From Streptomyces sp. NBC_00878 (GTDB lineage Bacteria; Actinomycetota; Actinomycetes; Streptomycetales; Streptomycetaceae): a stretch of 64,000 nucleotides of DNA. The translations under genes were made by a program, and so were the position numbers. The stretch spans positions 8,370,001 to 8,434,000 of the forward strand of contig NZ_JAPEOK010000001.1 of NCBI RefSeq assembly GCF_026341515.1, in the 5' to 3' direction. Under the pieces are notes generated by a model that did not search any database, had not been told where the DNA came from, and was given only the letters and a program-made list of their open reading frames with translations. Positions 19,406 through 28,714 of the stretch are shown in pieces. How positions within the stretch are numbered: the first letter of the stretch is position 1; each line of letters begins with the position of its first letter.

Positions 19406-20587
19406 ATGGCTGAGGCTCAGAACATCCCCGTGGGCTCCACCACCGCGGGCCAGATCGCGGTGGCCGCCGAGTCGACCGTCGCCACGCGCATGAGCGCGCC
19501 CCCGTCCTTCGACGTGGCGGACTTCCCGGTCCCCCACGGCCGCGAGGAGGAATGGCGGTTCACCCCGCTGGAGCGCCTGCGCGGGCTGCACGACGGCACC
19601 GCGATCGCCACCGGCGAGGGCGTCAAGGTGGACGTCCAGGCCCCCGAGGGCGTCACCGTCGAGACCGTGGCCCGCGAGGACGCGCGCCTCGGCAGGGCGG
19701 GCATCCCCGTGGACCGCGTCGCCGCCCAGGCCTACTCGGCGTTCGAGCAGGCCGGCGTGATCACCGTCCCCAAGGAGACGGTCCTCACCGAGCCGATCCG
19801 GATCGCCGTGCACGGCGAGGGCGGTGTCGCCTACGGCCACCAGGTCGTGGAGCTCGGAGCCTTCGCCGAGGCCGTCGTCGTCATCGACCACACCGGTGAC
19901 GCCGTGCTGGCCGCCAACGTCGAGTACGTGCTCGGCGACGGCGCCAAGCTCACCGTCGTCTCCGTCCAGGACTGGGACGACAAGGCCGTCCACGTCGGCC
20001 AGCACAACGCGCTGATCGGCCGCGACGCCACCTTCAAGTCCTTCGTGGTCACCTTCGGCGGCGACCTCGTACGCCTCCACCCGCGCGTCGCCTACGCCGG
20101 CACCGGCGGCGAGGCCGAGCTCTTCGGCCTGTACTTCACGGACGCCGGCCAGCACCAGGAGCACCGCCTCCTCGTCGACCACAACGCCCCGCACTGCAAG
20201 TCGAACGTCGCCTACAAGGGCGCGCTCCAGGGCGAGGGCGCCCACGCGGTATGGATCGGCGACGTCCTCATCGAGGCCACGGCCGAGGGCACGGACACGT
20301 ACGAGATGAACCGGAACCTGGTTCTGACCGACGGCGCCCGCGTCGACTCCGTACCGAACCTGGAGATCGAGACCGGCGAGATCGTCGGCGCGGGGCACGC
20401 GAGTGCCACCGGCCGGTTCGACGACGAGCAGCTCTTCTACCTGATGGCCCGCGGCATCCCGGCCGGCGAGGCCCGCCGTCTGGTGGTCCGCGGCTTCTTC
20501 GCCGAGCTGGTCCAGCAGATCGGCGTCGACGACATCGAAGAGCGCCTTCTTGTGAAGATCGACGAGGAGCTGGAGGCGTCGGTCTGA
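19406..20587 (+). CDS. sufD: Fe-S cluster assembly protein SufD
   Basis: A 393-residue paralogue and partner of SufB. HHRLLVDHNAPHCKSN-type segment (seen as EHRLLVDHNAPHCKSNVAYKG) and DDEQLFYLMARGIPAGEARRL are family signatures; the functionally important His lies in the former region. GAAGAGAG precedes the ATG. The stop shares one base with the next ATG (TGATG), indicating coupling. Confidence 0.96.
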   Translation: MAEAQNIPVGSTTAGQIAVAAESTVATRMSAPPSFDVADFPVPHGREEEWRFTPLERLRGLHDGTAIATGEGVKVDVQAPEGVTVETVAREDARLGRAGIPVDRVAAQAYSAFEQAGVITVPKETVLTEPIRIAVHGEGGVAYGHQVVELGAFAEAVVVIDHTGDAVLAANVEYVLGDGAKLTVVSVQDWDDKAVHVGQHNALIGRDATFKSFVVTFGGDLVRLHPRVAYAGTGGEAELFGLYFTDAGQHQEHRLLVDHNAPHCKSNVAYKGALQGEGAHAVWIGDVLIEATAEGTDTYEMNRNLVLTDGARVDSVPNLEIETGEIVGAGHASATGRFDDEQLFYLMARGIPAGEARRLVVRGFFAELVQQIGVDDIEERLLVKIDEELEASV

Positions 20588-20916
20588 TGGCTGACTCTTT
20601 GACGTTCCTGCGCGCCTGCGGGCTGAGCGAGCTGGAGGAGGACACCCCGAAGCGGGTGGAACTCGACGGCACGCCGGTCTCGGTCGTCCGTACCGAGGGC
20701 GAGGTGTTCGCGATCAACGACATCTGCTCGCACGCGAACGTCTCGCTCTCCGAGGGCGAGGTGGAGGACTGTCAGATCGAGTGCTGGCTGCACGGCTCCA
20801 GCTTCGACCTCCGCACCGGCAAACCGTCCGGCCTCCCCGCGACGCGCCCCGTCCCCGTATATCCCGTAAAGATCGAAGGGGACGACGTGCTCGTCTCCCT
20901 CACCCAGGAGTCCTGA
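20587..20916 (+). CDS. Rieske-type ferredoxin in the suf operon
   Basis: A 109-residue protein with the full 2Fe-2S Rieske signature: CSHANVSL (CxH) and CWLHGSSFDL (CxxH), 17 residues between. It belongs to the small NirD/biphenyl-dioxygenase-ferredoxin group. It is embedded between sufD and sufC, an arrangement conserved in actinobacteria, so it may supply electrons to cluster assembly; this role is inferred from context. Confidence 0.93.
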   Translation: MADSLTFLRACGLSELEEDTPKRVELDGTPVSVVRTEGEVFAINDICSHANVSLSEGEVEDCQIECWLHGSSFDLRTGKPSGLPATRPVPVYPVKIEGDDVLVSLTQES

Positions 20917-20923
20917 GGTACCC

Positions 20924-21691
20924 ATGGCAACGCTTGAAATCCACGACCTGCACGTCACCGTCGAGGCCGACAACGCCACGAAGGAGATCCTCAAGGGCGT
21001 CGACCTGACCGTGAAGCAGGGCGAGACGCACGCCATCATGGGCCCGAACGGCTCCGGCAAGTCGACCCTCGCCTACTCGCTCGCGGGCCACCCGAAGTAC
21101 ACGATCACCGGCGGCACCGTCACCCTCGACGGCGAGAACGTCCTGGAGATGACCGTCGACGAGCGCGCCCGCGCGGGCCTGTTCCTGGCGATGCAGTACC
21201 CGGTCGAGGTCCCCGGCGTCTCGGTCTCCAACTTCCTGCGCACCTCCGCCACCGCGATCCGCGGCGAGGCCCCCAAGCTGCGTACGTGGGTGAAGGAGGT
21301 CAAGGGGGCCATGGAGCGCCTCAACATGGACCCGGCCTTCGCCGAGCGCAACGTGAACGAGGGCTTCTCCGGCGGTGAGAAGAAGCGCCACGAGATCCTC
21401 CAGCTGGAGCTCCTCAAGCCGAAGATCGCGATTCTCGACGAGACCGACTCCGGCCTGGACGTCGACGCCCTGCGTGTCGTCTCCGAGGGCGTGAACCGGG
21501 TCCGCGAGACCGGCGAGGTCGGCACCCTGCTGATCACGCACTACACGCGCATCCTGCGCTACATCAAGCCCGACTACGTCCACGTCTTCTCCGGCGGCCG
21601 GATCGTCGAGTCCGGCGGCGCCGAGCTCGCCGACAAGCTGGAGAACGAGGGCTACGAGGCGTACACCACGAAGGGTGGCGTATCCGCGTGA
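20924..21691 (+). CDS. sufC: Fe-S cluster assembly ATPase SufC
   Basis: A 255-residue ABC-type ATPase of the SufBCD complex. Walker A GPNGSGKSTL, signature FSGGEKKRHEI, Walker B AILDETDSGLDVDAL and switch THYTRIL match SufC specifically. AGGTACCC precedes the ATG. The stop overlaps the sufS GTG start as GTGA. Confidence 0.97.
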   Translation: MATLEIHDLHVTVEADNATKEILKGVDLTVKQGETHAIMGPNGSGKSTLAYSLAGHPKYTITGGTVTLDGENVLEMTVDERARAGLFLAMQYPVEVPGVSVSNFLRTSATAIRGEAPKLRTWVKEVKGAMERLNMDPAFAERNVNEGFSGGEKKRHEILQLELLKPKIAILDETDSGLDVDALRVVSEGVNRVRETGEVGTLLITHYTRILRYIKPDYVHVFSGGRIVESGGAELADKLENEGYEAYTTKGGVSA

Positions 21692-22962
21692 CACAGCTGC
21701 CGGGCCTCCTCACGAGTAACGCGCAACTACTTGACGAGGCGATCCGCAAGGACTTCCCCATCCTGGACCGTCAGGTCCACGACGGTCAGAAGCTCGTGTA
21801 CCTGGACAACGCGGCGACCTCGCAGAAGCCGCGCCAGGTGCTGGACGCCCTGAACGAGTACTACGAGCGCCACAACGCCAACGTCCACCGCGGTGTGCAT
21901 GTGCTCGCCGAGGAGGCCACGGCGCTGTACGAGGGAGCGCGCGACAAGGTCGCCGCGTTCATCAACGCGCCGAGCCGCGACGAGGTGATCTTCACGAAGA
22001 ACGCCTCCGAGTCGCTCAACCTCGTGGCCAACATGCTCGGCTGGGCCGACGAGCCCTACCGCGTGGACCACGAGACCGAGATCGTCATCACGGAGATGGA
22101 GCACCACTCCAACATCGTGCCGTGGCAGCTGCTGGCGCAGCGCACGGGCGCGAAGCTGAAGTGGTTCGGCCTGACCGACGACGGCCGGCTCGACCTGTCC
22201 AACATCGACGAGATCATCACCGAGAAGACGAAGATCGTCTCCTTCGTGCTTGTATCGAACATCCTGGGCACGGTCAACCCGGTCGAGGCGATAGTGCGCC
22301 GCGCACAGGAGGTCGGTGCGCTGGTCTGCATCGACGCCTCGCAGGCCGCCCCGCACATGCCGCTGGACGTACAGGCCCTCCAGGCCGACTTCGTGGCCTT
22401 CACCGGCCACAAGATGTGCGGCCCGACCGGCATCGGCATTCTCTGGGGCCGTCAGGAGCTCCTGGAGGACCTGCCGCCGTTCCTCGGCGGCGGCGAGATG
22501 ATCGAGACCGTGTCGATGCACTCGTCGACGTACGCGCCTGCCCCGCACAAGTTCGAGGCGGGCACCCCGCCGATCGCGCAGGCGGTCGGTCTTGGCGCGG
22601 CGATCGACTATCTCTCCGCGATCGGCATGGACAAGATCCTCGCCCATGAGCACGCGCTCACCGAGTACGCGGTGAAGCGGCTCCTGGAGGTTCCGGACCT
22701 GCGGATCATCGGCCCGACGACGGCCGAGGACCGCGGCGCGGCGATCTCGTTCACGCTGGGTGACATCCACCCGCACGACGTGGGCCAGGTTCTCGACGAG
22801 CAGGGCATCGCGGTCCGGGTCGGCCACCACTGCGCCCGCCCCGTCTGCCTGCGGTACGGAATTCCTGCGACCACGCGAGCGTCGTTCTATCTGTACTCCA
22901 CGCCGTCCGAGATCGACGCACTGGTCGACGGCCTGGAGCACGTACGGAACTTCTTCGGCTGA
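21688..22962 (+). CDS. sufS: cysteine desulfurase SufS
   Basis: A 424-residue PLP enzyme (class V aminotransferase fold) that mobilises sulfur from cysteine as an enzyme persulfide. The PLP Lys lies in FTGHKMCGPTGIGILWG. The catalytic Cys lies in VGHHCARPVCLRYGIPATTRASF near the C terminus. EMEHHSNIVPWQ is the conserved substrate region. GTG start coupled to sufC. The persulfide is passed to SufU encoded next. Confidence 0.96.
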   Translation: MTQLPGLLTSNAQLLDEAIRKDFPILDRQVHDGQKLVYLDNAATSQKPRQVLDALNEYYERHNANVHRGVHVLAEEATALYEGARDKVAAFINAPSRDEVIFTKNASESLNLVANMLGWADEPYRVDHETEIVITEMEHHSNIVPWQLLAQRTGAKLKWFGLTDDGRLDLSNIDEIITEKTKIVSFVLVSNILGTVNPVEAIVRRAQEVGALVCIDASQAAPHMPLDVQALQADFVAFTGHKMCGPTGIGILWGRQELLEDLPPFLGGGEMIETVSMHSSTYAPAPHKFEAGTPPIAQAVGLGAAIDYLSAIGMDKILAHEHALTEYAVKRLLEVPDLRIIGPTTAEDRGAAISFTLGDIHPHDVGQVLDEQGIAVRVGHHCARPVCLRYGIPATTRASFYLYSTPSEIDALVDGLEHVRNFFG

Positions 22963-22977
22963 GGAGCTGGCTGAGTC

Positions 22978-23445
22978 GTGAGGCTTGATTCGATGTACCA
23001 GGAAGTCATCCTGGACCACTACAAGCACCCCCACGGGCGCGGTCTTCGAGATGGCGACGCCGAGGTGCACCACGTCAACCCGACGTGCGGCGACGAGATC
23101 ACGCTGCGCGTGAGGTACGAGGGCACGAAGATCAGCGACGTCTCGTACGAGGGCCAGGGCTGCTCCATCAGCCAGGCCTCGGCCTCCGTGCTGAACGAGC
23201 TGCTCGTCGGCAAGGACCTGGCCGAGGCGCGGAAGATCCAGGAGACCTTCCTGGAGCTGATGCAGTCCAAGGGGCGCATCGAGCCGGACGACACGATGGA
23301 GGAGATTCTGGAGGACGCGGTCGCGTTCGCCGGGGTCTCCAAGTACCCGGCCCGCGTGAAGTGCGCGTTGCTGAGCTGGATGGCCTGGAAGGATGCGACG
23401 GCCCAGGCCCTGGGCGAGGCCGACGCCGAAAGGAAGACCGCATGA
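22978..23445 (+). CDS. sufU: SufU-type sulfurtransferase
   Basis: A 155-residue zinc-dependent sulfur-transfer protein, IscU-like fold. The three Cys are visible in NPTCGDE (with the metal-ligand Asp), GQGCSISQAS and RVKCALLSW, and the SufU-specific insertion EARKIQETFLELM is present. In Gram-positives SufU accepts sulfur from SufS rather than acting as scaffold. GTG start; stop overlaps the next ATG as ATGA. Confidence 0.95.
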   Translation: MRLDSMYQEVILDHYKHPHGRGLRDGDAEVHHVNPTCGDEITLRVRYEGTKISDVSYEGQGCSISQASASVLNELLVGKDLAEARKIQETFLELMQSKGRIEPDDTMEEILEDAVAFAGVSKYPARVKCALLSWMAWKDATAQALGEADAERKTA

Positions 23446-23774
23446 GCGAGACCATCGAGATGAAACCGGCCTCGGAAGAGGAAGTCCGCGAGGCCCTGTA
23501 CGACGTCGTCGACCCCGAACTGGGCATCGACGTCGTCAACCTCGGGCTGATCTACGGCATTCACATCGACGACGCGAACATCGCGACGATCGACATGACC
23601 CTGACGTCGGCGGCCTGTCCGCTCACCGACGTCATCGAGGACCAGGCCAAGTCCGCCACGGACGGCATCGTGAACGAGCTCCGCATCAACTGGGTGTGGA
23701 TGCCGCCGTGGGGCCCCGACAAGATCACGGACGACGGCCGCGACCAGCTTCGGGCGCTGGGCTTCAACGTCTGA
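23442..23774 (+). CDS. sufT: SufT-like DUF59 metal-sulfur cluster assembly factor
   Basis: A 110-residue MIP18/DUF59 protein. YDVVDPELGIDVVNLGLIYG and MTLTSAACPLTDVIEDQ (with the conserved Cys), then NWVWMPPWGPDKIT, are diagnostic. Such proteins help mature Fe-S proteins. Last gene of the suf operon, coupled to sufU and followed by a strong hairpin. Confidence 0.94.
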   Translation: MSETIEMKPASEEEVREALYDVVDPELGIDVVNLGLIYGIHIDDANIATIDMTLTSAACPLTDVIEDQAKSATDGIVNELRINWVWMPPWGPDKITDDGRDQLRALGFNV

Positions 23775-23801
23775 GTCCACGATGAGTGCGCGCGCACGTG
23801 T

Positions 23802-23831
23802 GCGGCCCCCGGCATGAATGCCGGGGGCCGC
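23802..23831 (+). terminator. suf operon terminator hairpin
   Basis: GCGGCCCCCGGCAT pairs perfectly with ATGCCGGGGGCCGC around a two-base loop centre, 28 bp after the sufT stop. It is followed by GTTCGTTG rather than a U-tract, as usual in Streptomyces. Confidence 0.85.
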
Positions 23832-23934
23832 GTTCGTTGCTGTCCGGGAGAGTGGGCTGTCCGGTGTCCGGTGTCCACTGTCCGCTGTCCGGGAGAGCGG
23901 GGTCGGACGGCCTGCCCCGGCTGCCGGGCGTCGC

Positions 23935-24837
23935 TCAGCCCACGCTCTTCACCAGCTTGAACGCCGAGTCCGCCCGGAAGAGGCGGGTGTTCTCGGACCG
24001 GTCCAGGCGGATCTGGAAGTTGCTGTGGCGCAGGAAGCGGCCGCGGTAGTTGTACGACTCCAGCATGACGGCGCCGGAGTGGGCCGACGCGCGGGGGCAG
24101 AACGTGGCGTCCTGCTTGAAGAGCTCGGTGCCGTTGCTGCGGTCGGCCCGCAGGCGGAACTGGGAGTGGCGCAGATAGCGGCTGTTGCCCAGGGAGAAGG
24201 ACACACAGCTGGAGTCGGCCAGGCCGGGGACGATCTTGAGAGCGGTGGTGCCCCCGCTCCGGGACGAGTTGTTCCCGCCCCGTGACGTGTTGTTCCCGCC
24301 CCGGGAGGAGTTGCGCGAACCCACCCGGTCGAGCCGCACCGAGTCGCCCTCGACGAGCCAGTAGCGGTCGGGGTAGTTGACCGACTGGACGGACTTCTTC
24401 GAGGAACTGGGCTTGGACGCGGGGGGCTTGGCGGAGGAGGCCGACCTGGTCGGCCCCGGGACCGAGTCCGGCTTGGCACCGCCCTGTTGGGCCTCGGGCG
24501 AGCCGGCACCGTCCGCGGCGCTCTTGGCGGGATCGGGAGCGGCGAGCCCGCTCTTCCCGCTGGGCGCCGTAGCGGGGGGCGGGTTGGGTATGAGCGGCTC
24601 GTTCGCCGCGGAGTTGGTGTTGTTCTTCGTCTGGTCCTTCGCGGAGGTGTCCGTCCTGTCGTCCAGTACGACGACCGCTGTCACGGTGGAGGCGAGAACC
24701 GCCACGAGGAGCGCTCCCGCCATCCAGAGCCTGCGGGTTCCGGGTACGCGGGACTCGTCCAGGGTTTCGCCGGTCTCCCACACCTTCGCGGGGTGGGCGG
24801 ACGGGTCGGGAGGGGACCCGGGATTTCTTTCTGGCAT
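23935..24837 (-). CDS. membrane-anchored protein with AbfB (arabinose-binding beta-trefoil) domain
   Basis: A 300-residue protein: cytoplasmic head of about 36 residues, one membrane helix (about 37-58, LWMAGALLVAVLASTVTAVVV), a Pro/Ala/Ser/Lys-rich linker to about 150, then an AbfB-like domain with RYLRHSQFRLRADR and RFLRHSNFQIRLDR repeats, the substrate-binding signature. A Gly/Asn/Ser/Arg stretch of about 22 residues (three near-identical SRGGNN-like units) interrupts the first trefoil repeat. ATG 24837 has GGAGGAA six bases upstream. No catalytic domain, so a cell-surface carbohydrate-binding role is inferred. Confidence 0.8.
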   Translation of the reverse strand: MPERNPGSPPDPSAHPAKVWETGETLDESRVPGTRRLWMAGALLVAVLASTVTAVVVLDDRTDTSAKDQTKNNTNSAANEPLIPNPPPATAPSGKSGLAAPDPAKSAADGAGSPEAQQGGAKPDSVPGPTRSASSAKPPASKPSSSKKSVQSVNYPDRYWLVEGDSVRLDRVGSRNSSRGGNNTSRGGNNSSRSGGTTALKIVPGLADSSCVSFSLGNSRYLRHSQFRLRADRSNGTELFKQDATFCPRASAHSGAVMLESYNYRGRFLRHSNFQIRLDRSENTRLFRADSAFKLVKSVG

Positions 24838-25105
24838 GCGAGATTCCTCCAGCGTCGCCGAAGGCGGACGCGGACTGGTCATGTGTGCCGTGGCACAAGT
24901 GGGGGCGGAGGCCGCGGACACACGAGACGGCTGTGGCCGGAGGATCTGTGTGCGCGACGAGGGGAACATTAGTAGAACTTGTGGCCCTCGCGTAACGCTT
25001 CTGAGAGCGGTTTCTGTCGGGAACTACCGGCGTTCTGCGACCAGTTGACGGAAATCCGGGAGTTCGGGAGCCGGGCCGGACAGTTCAAGGCTCAAGGAAT
25101 CGAGC

Positions 25106-26899
25106 TCAGGGGCCGAGGAGGCGATCCCGGCGGCCTCCGGCAACGCCCTGACGCGTCGCGAAGGCCGACAGGAGGGTGGCGATCCGTTCGCGGGTTCCCC
25201 CGTTCTGGACCGGGGCCGCCGTGAGCACGTCCAGGTGCTGGTAGCCGGGCAGGACCACGGGGTTCTTGTCCGCGGGGATGTGGTCCGCGAGGATGCCGTC
25301 GCCCGCGACGAAGGTGATCGCGGGGTTCGCGGTCGGACCGCCGGGGTGTGCCATGTGCCGGGCGATCCGCGGGTCGTCGACCAGTGAGAGATCGGTGACC
25401 AGCTTCGTCGGGAAATAGTCCTCGGTGAAGTCCAGCGGCTGTTCGGAAAGGCTGCGGGCCAGCTCCCCGATGTCCGAGACCTCCTTGGCGGCCGTCGTGA
25501 ACGGCGTGCCGTCGGCCGAGCGGTGCACCGGGTCGTCCGGCGCGCCCACCCGGTCGAAGTTCCGCCACGTGTAGAGCGGGCCGGCCGGCTCGTCCGGGAT
25601 CGCCTTCAGCTCCGTACCGAACAGGGCCGGTGAGCCCTGGACGTCGTTCGAGACCGGGAAGTTCTTGTCCACGAGCCGGCCGCCGTCGAAGAGGCCCACG
25701 CTGGTCTGGATGAAGGACAGCGGGGCCGAGTTGTCGTCCATGAAGGCGCCGAGGACCGCCGCGTTGGTGAGCCGGAAGTCGCGGATCGTGGGCTTGCCCG
25801 ACAGGAAGACGGCCGCGTCCTTGGAGAACATCGTGCGGGACGTCGTCTCGATGTTGGCGTTCGACGGGAGGTCGTCCTGGAGCGTGGACCGCGCGCCCGG
25901 TGCGGTGCGCGCGGCGAGGCCGCTGATCGCGAGCACGTTCATGATCTCGGGGTTGATCACCGCGGGGAGTGCGAGGAAGCGGGGCAGGACACCGCTGCGC
26001 AGACCGGCCTGTACGACGGTGTAGCCGAGGCCCGTCCCCGGGACCGTGCCCTCGGGCAGCAGGCCGCCGTTGAGGGAGCCCGAAGTGCCGTTCAGGTCAT
26101 CCAGGTTGGTGGCGATCGTCGTGTCCAGGGCGAAGTAGCCCGCGCACTGGTTGAAGCCCGCGTCCGCCGTCGTCGCGGGGTTCCCGTCGAAGTCCCAGGT
26201 GGCGAAGACGCCGGTGAGGACGCCGCCGAGCGAATGCCCACCGCACAGCACCTTCTCCTTGCGCAGCTTCTGGCCGGGCAGTTCGGCGGACAGCAGGTCG
26301 TACTGGTCACGCACGGTCCGCTCCAGGCCGACCTCGGCGAGCCAGCCCGTCTGATCATTCGTCAGGAACCCGTCGAAGGCGCGTCCGTCGACCTTCTCGC
26401 CCTCGTAGTAGTAGCCAACAGCCTTGGCGGTGCTGCCCGTTGCGATCCCCGTGTTGTCCTCAAGGCAGTTGGAGCGCCGGTCCAGGGCCCAGAACTCGAT
26501 GTGCTCGCCCTTCTCGGCCGCCGCTCTCACCGTGTTGCGGGCCACGCTGTCGAAGGCGCCCGCACCCTCCAGGATGCCGGGCTGGGCGACCAGGATCCGG
26601 TCGGCGTCGGCGGACTTCGACGGCCCCTGGGAGTCGCGGTAGCGCAGATACGACAGCCGGTCGCAGCGCTCCGGGTGGCCGCCGGCCGAGGCGGGCAGCG
26701 GGATCCGTACGGAGACCACGGTCTCGGTGACGCCGGGGAACGGGGAGGCCGAGGTCACCGGGGTCTCGGTGCGGGCCGCCTCGGCGGCGGCCGGTGCGCC
26801 GTCCGCCGGGGAGGTCGCGGTGAGCGCGGCCACGGCGAGCGCTCCGGCGGTCAGGGCGCGCGGCCACCGGCCGCGGCGGCGGGGGACTCCTGTGCTCAT
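25106..26899 (-). CDS. secreted alpha/beta-hydrolase-like protein
   Basis: A 597-residue protein with an N-terminal signal peptide (MSTGVPRRRGRWPRALTAGA followed by a hydrophobic stretch, cleavage probably near ADGAPAAA). The nucleophile elbow CGGHSLGGVLTG (about residue 225) marks a lipase/alpha-beta-hydrolase fold, and a late His in LPGYQHLDVL is a candidate catalytic residue. Similar large secreted proteins are common in actinobacteria without known substrate. ATG 26899 follows GGAGAG. Confidence 0.75.
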   Translation of the reverse strand: MSTGVPRRRGRWPRALTAGALAVAALTATSPADGAPAAAEAARTETPVTSASPFPGVTETVVSVRIPLPASAGGHPERCDRLSYLRYRDSQGPSKSADADRILVAQPGILEGAGAFDSVARNTVRAAAEKGEHIEFWALDRRSNCLEDNTGIATGSTAKAVGYYYEGEKVDGRAFDGFLTNDQTGWLAEVGLERTVRDQYDLLSAELPGQKLRKEKVLCGGHSLGGVLTGVFATWDFDGNPATTADAGFNQCAGYFALDTTIATNLDDLNGTSGSLNGGLLPEGTVPGTGLGYTVVQAGLRSGVLPRFLALPAVINPEIMNVLAISGLAARTAPGARSTLQDDLPSNANIETTSRTMFSKDAAVFLSGKPTIRDFRLTNAAVLGAFMDDNSAPLSFIQTSVGLFDGGRLVDKNFPVSNDVQGSPALFGTELKAIPDEPAGPLYTWRNFDRVGAPDDPVHRSADGTPFTTAAKEVSDIGELARSLSEQPLDFTEDYFPTKLVTDLSLVDDPRIARHMAHPGGPTANPAITFVAGDGILADHIPADKNPVVLPGYQHLDVLTAAPVQNGGTRERIATLLSAFATRQGVAGGRRDRLLGP

Positions 26900-27021
26900 G
26901 GTCTCTCCATCGGGGGAGGGCGGATCCGGAGTGCCGCACTGTAACCATCGGTAACTTCCGTGTGCCATAAGGAAATTGAGCAAGTGAGGGCGGTCTGTCG
27001 CGCACATTCGCACAGCGGTCG

Positions 27022-27258
27022 GTGGCCGGGGAGTACATTCCCTGGCGCCTTCGCGGAGGCGAGTTGTCCGGGTCTCAGCAGGACACCTTGGCCGATGCGC
27101 TGGACACCCTGCGAAACAATCCCAGGGTCCCCAAGCACTACCGGGCCGTGGCCACCGGCCTGGTGCGCGGAGCCCTCGCGGGTGAGGCCGCGGCCGAACG
27201 CCTCGGCTTTCACCGCCGGAGCTGCACCGAAGCTCGCGCTGAACGGCAAGCGCGTTGA
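27022..27258 (+). CDS. possible small hypothetical protein
   Basis: A 78-residue frame from GTG 27022 with strongly GC-rich third positions, beginning with YIPWRLRGGELSGSQQDTL and continuing ALDTLRNNPRVPKHYRAVATGLVRG. It reads like a small helical protein, but the ribosome binding site is weak and I recognise no family. It may be a fragment at the edge of the accessory island. Confidence 0.35.
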   Translation: MAGEYIPWRLRGGELSGSQQDTLADALDTLRNNPRVPKHYRAVATGLVRGALAGEAAAERLGFHRRSCTEARAERQAR

Positions 27259-27809
27259 TCAAGGTCTGCCGGGCCCATTGAGCCCCGATTCGTCGGCCGC
27301 TCTGGAACGGGTGCCGGCGCGCGGACACCGTGTGCAGCCCCCGCAATCGCCGTTGGTGAGCGGGGTGTCGGCGATCCTTAAGCGCGTCTGATGCATTCCT
27401 TATGCGAGCCTTAAGACTCGAAGCTTCCGCTCACGTCAGGGGAAGTGGCGGTCACGATGTGACTACGCGACACACGTTCGAGCATCCCTCATGTGATCGG
27501 GGATAACTGCATTGACGCACAGCTCCAGGCATCGCCCTCGTACGAGCCGCAAGGTGAAGCTTTTCGCCAGTGCCGCCGCGGCGGTTTCGCCTCGATGCCT
27601 CGCAAGATTGCCGTAGCTGGAGCTCTCATCTGCGGCCGCTGACTCGTCCATTGAGACGACCTCTTGCACCGGTCACTTCGGCACAGCGCTTAAACGGCAT
27701 TGGGGTTGCTCGCGGACCGCCTGTGGCGCGGGCATCAGTGACACGGCCGCACAGTTTCGCTCCGCCACCGCCACCGCCACGACCGCGACACCGCGGGAGA
27801 GGAAGAGTC

Positions 27810-28193
27810 ATGATGCCAATCAGGGAGTCGCGGGCCGCTCGGCCGACGAGGAATCCGGGCAAGGAGCGCCCGGGCCGGGACCTGCCCGTGCGCCGCGTTG
27901 CGGACACCGCGACGGAGGACGGGCGCGACGAGCCGGCCTCGGGCGAGGGCGGTGGGTACGTGCTGAGCGAGATGGACGCCCGAATTCTCGTAGGGCTGGC
28001 GAACGGCGACACCACGGAGAAGCTGGCGTCGATGCTCTTCCTCAGCCGCCAGGGCATCGAATACCGTGTCCGTGCGATGTTCCGGGAGTTCGCAACGTCG
28101 AACCGGACACAACTGGTCGCCAGGGCATATTCGCTCGGGGTGCTCACGAAGCACGTCTGGCCGCCCAGGGTCGCTCCGCATCACGTGGGCTGA
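27810..28193 (+). CDS. small LuxR-type (GerE) HTH regulator 1
   Basis: A 127-residue protein with a basic disordered head (about 1-55) and one C-terminal LuxR-type HTH: LSEMDARILVGLANGDTTEKLA, then SRQGIEYRVRAMFREFATSNRTQLVARA. There is no receiver or ligand-binding domain. ATG 27810 follows GAGAGGAAGA. It is a close paralogue of the protein at 28715-29023. The two stand at the left edge of the RiPP island and are candidate activators; the CTAAG-N6-CTTAG palindromes in front of the precursor genes are candidate targets. Confidence 0.8.
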   Translation: MMPIRESRAARPTRNPGKERPGRDLPVRRVADTATEDGRDEPASGEGGGYVLSEMDARILVGLANGDTTEKLASMLFLSRQGIEYRVRAMFREFATSNRTQLVARAYSLGVLTKHVWPPRVAPHHVG

Positions 28194-28714
28194 GGCGCAT
28201 CCGTCGCCGCCGCCCTCACTCGCAACTGTTGCCCGGGGCGTGACCGTGCGCCGTTCCGGTGACGAGACTCAACCGCCCGAGGCCCAGGGCAGGGTCCCAT
28301 CAGTCCTCCAAATCGGCGTGGGTGGCGCGGTCCGCGATCGGACGCAGGGCCGTCGGCACCCCGTGCTCGGTGCGGAATTCGGTAAGTGTGCCGATACCGG
28401 AGGATTTCGATTTTCTCCCGGAGGCGCATGCTTCCGATCAGGCCGACCGGGCTTATGTCCGATGTAGCGTCACCCATATAGATATGTCATTTCCGCACGC
28501 AAATATATAGCTATCGAAAATTTACCATCAGAAACATACCCCTCAATCGTCCGGAAGCATAGTCAAGTGATGCTCCGAATGAACTTCCAGCCGTCCAGAA
28601 GCGTCTTCCTGGGCATCGGCAGTCGAACGAATCTGATTCTCACGGCGGCGATGTCCCGGATCGGTCGGCATCGCCGCGAAGAACCGCGCTGTCGCGGGAG
28701 AGGAGCGAGCGATC
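28194..28714. other. 520-bp region between the twin regulators
   Basis: No intact gene. The segment about 28450-28560 is strikingly A+T-rich for this genome (ATATAGATATG, CAAATATATAGCTATC) and probably contains the promoter of the second regulator. A possible gene remnant lies on the minus strand at its left end (separate entry). Confidence 0.5.
28300..28400 (-). pseudogene. possible C-terminal gene remnant
   Basis: On the minus strand a coding-like run translates as TLTEFRTEHGVPTALRP followed by IADRATHADLED and a stop. Codon use is Streptomyces-like and the run stops being coherent upstream of about 28400. It resembles the C terminus of an NAD(P)-binding protein, but I cannot assign it. 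Interpreted as debris at the left edge of the island. Confidence 0.3.

Noticed and set aside
27250..27391. possible C-terminal gamma-glutamyltransferase-like fragment (PLSPDSSAALERV)
   Set aside because: Too short and without the conserved residues of that family; could be chance in GC-rich DNA.
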